A stretch of DNA of 5,151 nucleotides. Origin: Flavobacteriales bacterium. Lineage in GTDB: Bacteria > Bacteroidota > Bacteroidia > NORP154. Each line of letters begins with the position of its first letter. The stretch's first letter is position 1. The translations under genes were made by a program, and so were the position numbers. Below the pieces are notes generated by a model. The model saw only the letters and a list, made by a program, of their open reading frames with translations. It was not told where the DNA came from and made no database searches. Below are positions 1 to 5,151 of the stretch, one piece after another. The stretch is from assembly GCA_002400975.1 (NCBI GenBank), contig NVRW01000024.1, forward strand, positions 12,909 through 18,059. The letters run 5' to 3'.

Positions 1-600
1 CGAATTGCGATTGCCGAGCACAATGCTGTGATTTTCACCAGCAGAAATGCAGTGGACCACTACTTTCGAATGTGTGAGGAAATGCGGGTTCCAATCAGGG
101 ATTCCGTAAAGTATTTTTGCGTTTCTGAAGCGATAGCTTACTATCTGCAGAAGTATGTCGTTTATAGGAAAAGGAAAATCTTCCATGGAAAGCAAACATT
201 TTCAGATTTGATAGTTGTATTGAAAAAGCACAATGAAGGCAGATTTTTATTGCCTTGTTCAGACATCCTCAAGCAGGAAATTCCGGATAAATTGGAGTCG
301 AATGAGCTAGAGTATTCTAAAGCCGTTATCTATAGGACGGTCTGTTCAGATCTTTCGGATCTTGCCGATGTCAATTATGACATGTTGGTGTTCTTTAGCC
401 CCAGTGGAATAAAGTCACTGTTCAAGAACTTCCCTGAATTCGAGCAAAACAAAACCAGGATCGCTGCATTCGGACCTACAACGGCTCAGGCTGTGGAAGA
501 TGCAGGATTGACGCTTAATGTAAGGGCTCCATTACCTCATGCACCTTCAATGACGATGGCCATCGAGGATTACCTGAAGAACTCGAATAAGAGAAGATAA
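1..600 (+). CDS. hemD: Uroporphyrinogen-III synthase, 5' end cut by the window
   Basis: Uroporphyrinogen-III synthase closes the linear tetrapyrrole hydroxymethylbilane with inversion of ring D, giving uroporphyrinogen III for haem and sirohaem in the cytoplasm. The reading frame is open from base 1 to the TAA at 598-600, giving 199 visible residues. The family is usually about 250 residues, so roughly 50 N-terminal residues lie outside the window. Recognisable family blocks are VIFTSRNAVDHYF (visible residues 10-22), FFSPSGIKSLF (131-141), AAFGPTTAQAVEDAGL (155-170) and the closing APLPHAPSMTMAIEDYL. The GTG at 28 is not the true start, because it sits inside the first conserved block and coding sequence continues upstream. 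The enzyme family diverges strongly in sequence, but the SPSG and FGPTTA blocks make the call firm. It is followed by rnpA with no visible terminator, so co-transcription is likely. Confidence 0.93.
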   Translation, partial: RIAIAEHNAVIFTSRNAVDHYFRMCEEMRVPIRDSVKYFCVSEAIAYYLQKYVVYRKRKIFHGKQTFSDLIVVLKKHNEGRFLLPCSDILKQEIPDKLESNELEYSKAVIYRTVCSDLSDLADVNYDMLVFFSPSGIKSLFKNFPEFEQNKTRIAAFGPTTAQAVEDAGLTLNVRAPLPHAPSMTMAIEDYLKNSNKRR

Positions 601-629
601 ATTATTTTCTTCAGAGGCCCTGGTATTTT

Positions 630-634
630 GGAGG
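630..634 (+). promoter_or_regulatory. Shine-Dalgarno-like GGAGG upstream of rnpA
   Basis: A perfect GGAGG lies 6 bases before an in-frame TTG (641) and 24 bases before the in-frame ATG (659). Its spacing favours the TTG as the initiation codon, whereas protein length and family alignment favour the ATG. Bacteroidota as a group make limited use of Shine-Dalgarno pairing, so this match alone does not decide the start. Confidence 0.4.
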
Positions 635-658
635 TCCGGTTTGGTTATTTTTGGAACC

Positions 659-1051
659 ATGGACCAATCATTCAACAAGGGAGAGCGACTTCAGTCCAGG
701 AAGATTATTGATCTTCTGTTTGAAAAGGGTAGGTCGTTTACAATCGAACCGATAAGAATAATTTCCCTGGAAGCCGAACTAAAAGCCACGTTTCCCGTAC
801 AAGTTTTATTGGCAGTTCCTAAGAAAAATGTTCCAAAGGCAGTTCACAGAAATAAGGTGAGAAGACGTATGCGAGAGGCATACCGACGACACAAGAACCT
901 TCTTTATGAGCAGCTTGGCAGTTCCGGGAAAACTATGGCAATCGCACTGGTATATACTGGGCGGGAGGTGTTGGCTTACTCAGATATTGAGGAGAAAATA
1001 ATTTTGTGTTTACAACGTTTAGGTGGTGTAAATGAGAAGGATGCTCAGTAA
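659..1051 (+). CDS. rnpA: Ribonuclease P protein component
   Basis: This small basic protein binds the RNase P RNA and helps it grip the 5' leader of precursor tRNAs. From the ATG at 659 it has 130 residues, within the usual range of about 110-140. The family signature is clear: AVPKKN at residues 52-57 followed by the RNA-binding 'RNR' helix [11 protein letters not shown] at 63-73, with a typical N-terminal [21 protein letters not shown] chose the ATG because RnpA proteins normally start only a few residues before this F..xERL segment. A TTG at 641, six bases after GGAGG, would add six residues (VIFGT after the initiator Met) and remains possible. The 3' end overlaps the start of yidD by 20 bases. 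In many bacteria rnpA follows rpmH; here it follows hemD, as I recall it does in many Bacteroidota. I see no separate promoter. Confidence 0.96.
   Translation: MDQSFNKGERLQSRKIIDLLFEKGRSFTIEPIRIISLEAELKATFPVQVLLAVPKKNVPKAVHRNKVRRRMREAYRRHKNLLYEQLGSSGKTMAIALVYTGREVLAYSDIEEKIILCLQRLGGVNEKDAQ
1021..1026 (+). promoter_or_regulatory. Ribosome binding site of yidD inside rnpA
   Basis: AGGTGG lies five bases before the yidD ATG and within the last codons of rnpA. It is a reasonable Shine-Dalgarno match and supports the ATG at 1032 over the in-frame ATG at 1041. The arrangement allows ribosomes finishing rnpA to re-initiate on yidD. Confidence 0.45.
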
Positions 1052-1253
1052 GGCAATTGTAGGGATGATCAAGGTGTATCAAATAGTAATCTCCCCGTTA
1101 TATGTATCCACCTGCAGGTACAGCCCAACTTGCTCCACCTATGCCCAGGAAGCACTATTGAAACATGGGCCATTGAAAGGAACATTCTTGTCCATAAAGA
1201 GAATTTTATCGTGTCATCCCTGGGGCAGCCATGGGTATGATCCGGTACCATAA
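1032..1253 (+). CDS. yidD: Membrane protein insertion efficiency factor YidD
   Basis: YidD is a small protein of the inner face of the cytoplasmic membrane that improves insertion of membrane proteins together with the YidC insertase. The 73-residue product is a normal length for the family and is nearly all conserved domain. It begins with an amphipathic or hydrophobic N-terminal segment ([16 protein letters not shown], residues 9-24). Next comes [15 protein letters not shown] (28-42), then [15 protein letters not shown] (45-59), and it ends with [13 protein letters not shown] (61-73). The three family cysteines are C28, C34 and C61. The start overlaps rnpA by 20 bases in another frame and has its own AGGTGG. 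The rnpA-yidD pair is conserved across bacteria, but yidC, often the next gene elsewhere, is not here: an S41 protease follows after 20 bases. Confidence 0.95.
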   Translation: MRRMLSKAIVGMIKVYQIVISPLYVSTCRYSPTCSTYAQEALLKHGPLKGTFLSIKRILSCHPWGSHGYDPVP

Positions 1254-1273
1254 TTGTATAAAAGAGTGGCAAT

Positions 1274-2959
1274 ATGAAGAAGAAGATGAAAGTGTTTGCC
1301 GTGGTTATCACCATGTCGGTCGTTTCAATTGGATCATTGGGATTCGTTGACAACTATTTTGAGATTTCCAAGAACCTTGACATTTTCGCGACCTTATTTC
1401 GGGAGCTCAACATGTACTATGTTGATGAAACAGATCCGGGAAAGCTCATTGAGGAGGGAATTGAAGGCATGCTCTCATCTCTGGATCCATATACTACTTT
1501 CATACCGGAAGCGGAAATGGAAGACCATCGATTTGCAATTACCGGAAAGTATGGTGGAATAGGTGCGCTGATCCGCAAACGTGGTGATAAGGTCTTGATT
1601 GCCGAACCCTATGAGAACTATCCCGCACATAAAGCAGGTTTGTTGGCAGGAGACGTTATAGTAGAGGTGAACGGCACGTTAATCGAAGGTAAGAATACAA
1701 GCCAGGTCAGTAAAGTACTGAAGGGTCAGGCTGGCACGGCAGTGAAACTGGTGATACGGCGGGAAGGAGAAAATAAGCCATTTGAGGTTATTCTCGATCG
1801 TGCCGAAATTAAGATCAATCCCGTCCCATATGTGGGAATGGTGGACGATCACATTGGATATATCAAACTCAACAGTTTCACCAGCAAAGCATCTTCTGAA
1901 GTCAAAAAAGCATTGCTGAAACTTAAGGAGGAAAACGAGTTGGAGGGAATTATTCTCGATTTGCGTTCCAATCCCGGAGGCCTGTTGAGAGAATCTGTAA
2001 ATTTGGTTAACCTCTTTGTGGGAAAGGGCAAGACCATCGTAAGTACGCAGGGCAAGATGGAAGATTGGGACAAGGTGCACAGAGCTCTAAACGCTCCTGT
2101 TGACTCCGAAATACCAATTGTAGTTCTGGTTAATAGTCATTCTGCGTCAGCGTCTGAGATTGTTTCGGGGGCATTGCAGGATCATGATCGAGCGGTTATC
2201 ATCGGACAAAAGACTTTCGGCAAGGGATTGGTTCAACAAACCTTGAAGTTGACATATAATTCCCAGTTAAAAGTCACTACAGCCAAGTATTATATACCGA
2301 GTGGGAGATGTATCCAGGCAGTGGATTATGCCAATCGCAATAACGACGGTAGTGTTGGAAAGGTTCCCGATAGTTTGATCACTGAGTTTAAAACCGCGAA
2401 TGGTCGGTCGGTTTATGACGGTGGTGGAATTGATCCAGACCTGGTTACCGAAACCAAACCCAGGATCAACATTTTGAGCAAGTTGGTGTCCAAACTGTTG
2501 ATCTTTGATTATTCGGTGCAGTATGCAAGGGAAAACAAGGATCTGGCCGATCCGCAAAAATTTGAGATATCGGATGAAGAGTATGCAAAATTTGTGGAAT
2601 TCCTGGCCGACAAAGATTATACGTACACCACACAGAGTGAGGAAGCATTGAAGAAGCTCAGGAAAATTGCTGAACAAGAGAATTATTTTGAAGGCGCCAA
2701 AGACGAGTATGCGGCCTTAAAGGAAAAGCTAACGCATGCTGAAACTGATGACCTTGAGAAGTTTAAGCCTGAAATCAAGCGCTATCTGAAAAGCGAAATC
2801 CTTACGCGGTACTACTTCCGAAAGGGTCGCATAGAGGGAAATTTAAATTCTGATGAGAATGTGATCAAGGCGATAGAGGTACTCGCGGACCGGGGCACCT
2901 ATAATGGCATCCTAAGCAGTTCTGCCGTTAGCAAAGTAAAGCCAGAGGAAAAGAAGTAA
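1274..2959 (+). CDS. S41 family carboxy-terminal processing protease (CtpA/Prc type)
   Basis: This is a serine protease with a Ser-Lys dyad that cleaves near the C terminus of protein substrates in the cell envelope. The 561 residues start with a basic MKKKMK and a hydrophobic stretch (about 7-24) that is a signal peptide or membrane anchor. A short helical region with SLDPYTTFIPEAE (69-81) follows, then a PDZ domain (about 90-175, with YGGIGALI and AGLLAGDVIVEVNG). The protease core is at about 190-350. It shows LDLRSNPGGLL (228-238) and SASASEI (290-296), where S292 is the predicted nucleophile. K317 in TFGKG is the general base and Q321 completes the triad, with spacing matching CtpB-type enzymes. 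The remaining residues, about 400-561, are largely helical and charged, as in the longer S41 proteins I know from Bacteroidota. Substrate cannot be told from sequence. It lies 20 bases after yidD, so it is probably in the same transcript. Confidence 0.95.
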   Translation: MKKKMKVFAVVITMSVVSIGSLGFVDNYFEISKNLDIFATLFRELNMYYVDETDPGKLIEEGIEGMLSSLDPYTTFIPEAEMEDHRFAITGKYGGIGALIRKRGDKVLIAEPYENYPAHKAGLLAGDVIVEVNGTLIEGKNTSQVSKVLKGQAGTAVKLVIRREGENKPFEVILDRAEIKINPVPYVGMVDDHIGYIKLNSFTSKASSEVKKALLKLKEENELEGIILDLRSNPGGLLRESVNLVNLFVGKGKTIVSTQGKMEDWDKVHRALNAPVDSEIPIVVLVNSHSASASEIVSGALQDHDRAVIIGQKTFGKGLVQQTLKLTYNSQLKVTTAKYYIPSGRCIQAVDYANRNNDGSVGKVPDSLITEFKTANGRSVYDGGGIDPDLVTETKPRINILSKLVSKLLIFDYSVQYARENKDLADPQKFEISDEEYAKFVEFLADKDYTYTTQSEEALKKLRKIAEQENYFEGAKDEYAALKEKLTHAETDDLEKFKPEIKRYLKSEILTRYYFRKGRIEGNLNSDENVIKAIEVLADRGTYNGILSSSAVSKVKPEEKK

Positions 2960-3061
2960 TTTCCTCCATGTATAACCAATTCGCCCGTTTGTACTTTGTA
3001 GTGTCAAACACTTTTATTTGGATTAGAGCGTTAATCTTGCCGACCCAGCATCTCTGTCACC
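2960..3061. other. Intergenic boundary between the housekeeping unit and the envelope gene
   Basis: This 102-base stretch is the only sizeable non-coding gap in the window. It contains no plausible short gene. It holds one weak hairpin with a T-rich tail (3000-3019) and a partial match to the Bacteroidota -7 promoter element (TAATCTTG at 3032-3039) without a well-spaced -33 partner. No Shine-Dalgarno sequence precedes the ATG at 3062. It plausibly separates two transcription units, but the signals are weak. Confidence 0.5.
3000..3019 (+). terminator. Weak candidate intrinsic terminator after the protease gene
   Basis: AGTGT (3000-3004) and ACACT (3008-3012) form a perfect 5-bp stem around the loop CAA, followed by TTTATTT. 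It lies 40 bases after the protease stop codon, where a terminator would be expected. The stem is short and has only two G-C pairs, so it would be a poor terminator by itself. Confidence 0.25.
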
Positions 3062-4663
3062 ATGTCCGCGCTTTCCCAAACTACCCACTTTAGGATATAT
3101 TTCTTTGGATTGCTGGTGATGGCCGTTGGATTGCCGTGCAGCAATCTGCTGATGTCATTGTCCCAGATCATCATCGGGATAAACTGGATTATAGAGGGCG
3201 ATTACCGTGCAAAACTGAGTCGTTTTCTGGCCAATAAGCCAGCTGTTATCTTCACCTCAATATTTGGATTGCATCTTTTGGGTCTGCTCTATACGGCCGA
3301 CTTTAACTATGCGCTAGCGGATTTACGCAACAAGGTGCCGCTTCTTGTGCTGCCTTTTCTTATTGCCTCTTCATCCATTCTGTCAAAAGAGAGGATAGCG
3401 TGGGTCTTCAGGATATTTGTGATTGCTGTTGTTTTGGGTACGCTTGTTTGTGCGGGGGAGCTGACACCATTTAATGACTGGGTTCGAGCATTGTTCAACT
3501 ATCCGGCAAGAGAGATCATGGATGCCAGAAGTATTTCGCATTTTATTTCTCACATAAGATTTGCCTTGATGATTTGTCTTTCCATCTTCTGGCTTTTTTA
3601 TCAGGCAGCTCAGGTCCACAATTCAGCTAAGATCAGCATCGGGTACATTGCTGTAGCGATGTGGTTGATCACGTTTATGTTTTTGATGGAGTCAGTGACC
3701 GGATTGGCTATTGTCTTTATAGTGGGATTTGCCTCTCTGCTTTATGTGGCCATCAAGCAAAAAAGAAAAGTAATAAAATTGGGTTCGCTGGCTCTTTTGG
3801 TCTTAATTCCCACGATAACGTTCAGTTACATTGGGGGAATGGTGATGGATTTTTACAAGGTAAGCGAAAATAATGTGGCTGAACTTCCCAAACATACTGC
3901 TGCGGGAAATCTATATTTTCACGATATCGATAACCGCCAATTGGAGAATGGGAATTATGTATGGCGATATGTATGTCATTTGGAAATTGAACCCGAATGG
4001 AATAAGCGCAGTTTGATCCCCTTCAAGAGGGGGCGGGACAAGGCAGGGCAGTTTATTGAGTACACACTTTTTCGATACATGACTTCTCGTGGATTGTACA
4101 AGGATACAGAAGGCCTTGCACAACTAAATGATGAAGAAATTGCTGCTATCGAGAATGGCGTTGCCAATGTGAGATTCTCGGATGTATCGAATATTGAATC
4201 GAGAATTTACGGGATTATTTGGCAGATAGATGACTATAATCACCGTGGAGCACCGGGTGGTCACTCACTTTCACAGCGCTGGGAATTCTGGAAAACGGGT
4301 TTGAATGTCTTGAAGAAAAATCCATTGCTTGGAGTGGGTACCGGGGATGTGTACAATAACATGTTGGCCCAATATGAAGCAGATGCCAGTCTTCTTGTTC
4401 CGGCATACCGGAAACATCCACACAACCAGTATCTCTCTATCGCCCTGGCATTTGGACTCATAGGCCTGCTCGTCTTTTTGTGGGGCCTGACTTACCCTGT
4501 AATTTTAAAAAGGAGAAAACTCGATTATATCGCCATTGTATTTATCGCAGTAGTGTTGATTTCAATGATCACAGAAGATACGCTGGAAACGCAGGCAGGA
4601 GTCTCTTTCGTGGTTTTCTTTTACTCCCTGTTGCTATTTTCCACCGGCAACGAATTGGAGTAA
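3062..4663 (+). CDS. O-antigen ligase / Wzy polymerase family membrane protein
   Basis: Proteins of this family (Wzy_C, WaaL/RfaL-like) join or polymerise lipid-linked glycans on the periplasmic face of the inner membrane. The 533 residues include about nine to twelve hydrophobic segments, roughly at 12-44, 60-77, 93-130, 161-181, 192-228, 239-262, 456-480 and 488-527. The family hallmark is the split region SQRWEFWKTGLNVLKKNPLLG (404-424) with GVGTG, then HPHNQYLSIALAFGLIG (452-468) after the short loop. H454 and R406 are candidates for the functional residues of the large loop. SHIRFALM (163-170) and ITEDTLETQAG (503-513) also resemble Bacteroidota homologues as I remember them. A soluble stretch of about 140 residues (263-403) enlarges the main periplasmic loop. 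Ligase and polymerase cannot be separated by sequence alone. The ATG has no Shine-Dalgarno. The 3' end overlaps the converging glycosyltransferase gene by 30 bases. Confidence 0.85.
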   Translation: MSALSQTTHFRIYFFGLLVMAVGLPCSNLLMSLSQIIIGINWIIEGDYRAKLSRFLANKPAVIFTSIFGLHLLGLLYTADFNYALADLRNKVPLLVLPFLIASSSILSKERIAWVFRIFVIAVVLGTLVCAGELTPFNDWVRALFNYPAREIMDARSISHFISHIRFALMICLSIFWLFYQAAQVHNSAKISIGYIAVAMWLITFMFLMESVTGLAIVFIVGFASLLYVAIKQKRKVIKLGSLALLVLIPTITFSYIGGMVMDFYKVSENNVAELPKHTAAGNLYFHDIDNRQLENGNYVWRYVCHLEIEPEWNKRSLIPFKRGRDKAGQFIEYTLFRYMTSRGLYKDTEGLAQLNDEEIAAIENGVANVRFSDVSNIESRIYGIIWQIDDYNHRGAPGGHSLSQRWEFWKTGLNVLKKNPLLGVGTGDVYNNMLAQYEADASLLVPAYRKHPHNQYLSIALAFGLIGLLVFLWGLTYPVILKRRKLDYIAIVFIAVVLISMITEDTLETQAGVSFVVFFYSLLLFSTGNELE

Positions 4664-5151
4664 ATGGTCGAGCACCTCTTCAGGCGTAATGGATGCAATA
4701 CAAGCACAAATTTCGCTGGTTTTACAGTCGCTACACTTTTTGTCTAAAACAAAATACTTTGACTTAGGTCCAATTGGTGCCCATCGTCCTGGATGTATTG
4801 GCCGCATAGGGGCGTAGATGCCAAGAGCATGCTTACCCAAGGCAGCTGCTATATGTAAAGGGCCCGTACTCGCGGCAAGCAGGCCATCCGCATGTCCGAT
4901 GAAACTGATCAACTCATTCAGATTGAGCTTGCCGGATAGATCGGTAATGATTGGATTGTCGGCAAAGAGCTTGCCCCTTACCGCCGCACCTTCCTCTTTT
5001 GTCCCTGTAAGTATAACATTGAATTGTTCCGTCGGTAGAAGATGAAGCAGGGCCGCATAGTTTCCCAAGCCCCATTCCCTGGCACTTCCTTTGGATCGCG
5101 GGTGAATGATCAGGTTGAATTTAGAATTATCTAATGCCGCCATTGCTTCTG
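4634..5151 (-). CDS. Glycosyltransferase family 9 (heptosyltransferase-like), 5' end cut by the window
   Basis: Family 9 glycosyltransferases move heptose or a related sugar from a nucleotide donor onto the lipopolysaccharide core in the cytoplasm. Only the C-terminal half is visible. The frame is open to the right edge and ends with TAG at 4634-4636. The full family is about 330-360 residues, so roughly half is missing. Counting from the internal ATG at 5143, the GT-B donor-binding domain shows LIIHPRSKGSAREWG (11-25), VILTGTKEEG (43-52), DLSGKLNLNELISFIGHADG (68-87) and STGPLHIAAALGK (92-104). The last is the family's (D/S)xGPxH motif, with H97. IYAPMRPIHPGRWAPIG (109-125) follows. A cysteine cluster, C137, C140, C146 and C148, precedes the final helix, as in several heptosyltransferase-like proteins. 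The acceptor is unknown. The ATG at 5143 is probably not the real start, as coding continues upstream (E-A before it). Confidence 0.88.
   Translation of the reverse strand, partial: EAMAALDNSKFNLIIHPRSKGSAREWGLGNYAALLHLLPTEQFNVILTGTKEEGAAVRGKLFADNPIITDLSGKLNLNELISFIGHADGLLAASTGPLHIAAALGKHALGIYAPMRPIHPGRWAPIGPKSKYFVLDKKCSDCKTSEICACIASITPEEVLDHLLQFVAGGK

Noticed and set aside
624..630. TATTTTG just before rnpA as a possible -7 promoter element.
   Set aside because: It lacks one base of the TAnnTTTG spacing and has no TTTG at the -33 position. It also overlaps the start of the GGAGG.
1069..1353. A 94-codon minus-strand open frame across yidD and the start of the protease gene.
   Set aside because: It lies antisense to two clearly conserved proteins, crosses their boundary and shows no recognisable domain. 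It is a shadow of real coding sequence.
1679..2080. A 133-codon minus-strand open frame inside the S41 protease gene.
   Set aside because: It is antisense to the PDZ and catalytic core, whose motifs are intact, and its product has no recognisable features.
3032..3039. TAATCTTG, a seven-of-eight match to the Bacteroidota -7 promoter element TAnnTTTG, 22 bases before the ligase-like gene.
   Set aside because: The nearest upstream TTTG (3017-3020) is only 11 bases away, not the 18 or so expected for the -33 element, and no other TTTG is correctly placed. One partial element in AT-rich DNA is not enough.
4818..5045. A 75-codon plus-strand open frame opposite the glycosyltransferase.
   Set aside because: The minus strand encodes well-conserved family 9 motifs through the whole region, and the plus-strand product resembles nothing.
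1..5151. Search for a defence system, mobile element, CRISPR array, tRNA or other undescribed system.
   Set aside because: All long frames are accounted for by housekeeping or envelope families. I saw no direct repeats, transposase, terminal inverted repeats, tRNA-like fold or unusual repeat array.

Overview
The window looks like ordinary chromosome of a member of the Bacteroidota, probably from the Cytophagia or a related class. The evidence is the gene order (hemD, rnpA, yidD, then a carboxy-terminal processing protease) and the protein types. These include an S41 protease with a long helical tail and an O-antigen-ligase-type protein with a long extracytoplasmic insert, both resembling Bacteroidota homologues as I recall them. 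The placement is by family recognition, not by database search.

Positions 1-2959 hold four tightly packed plus-strand genes that read as one transcription unit. They are the 3' part of hemD (uroporphyrinogen-III synthase, haem pathway), rnpA (protein subunit of RNase P, tRNA 5' maturation), yidD (membrane protein insertion efficiency factor, overlapping rnpA by 20 bases) and an S41/CtpA-type protease exported from the cytoplasm. The gaps between them are short (58, -20 and 20 bases, taking the ATG start for rnpA) and I see no terminator inside the run.

Positions 2960-3061 form the only sizeable intergenic region (102 bases). It carries a weak hairpin followed by a T-rich run that may end the housekeeping unit. 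After it comes a plus-strand O-antigen ligase/Wzy-type polytopic membrane protein (3062-4663). A minus-strand family 9 glycosyltransferase (4634 to beyond the right edge) converges on it, and the two coding regions overlap tail to tail by 30 bases. Both belong to surface polysaccharide or lipopolysaccharide assembly: the glycosyltransferase would add core sugars in the cytoplasm and the ligase/polymerase would act on the periplasmic side.

I found no tRNA, rRNA, CRISPR array, insertion sequence, phage gene or toxin-antitoxin pair, and no evidence of an undescribed system. The points worth a second look are modest: the insert in the ligase, the convergent overlap, the rnpA start, the C-terminal part of the protease and a cysteine cluster in the glycosyltransferase.
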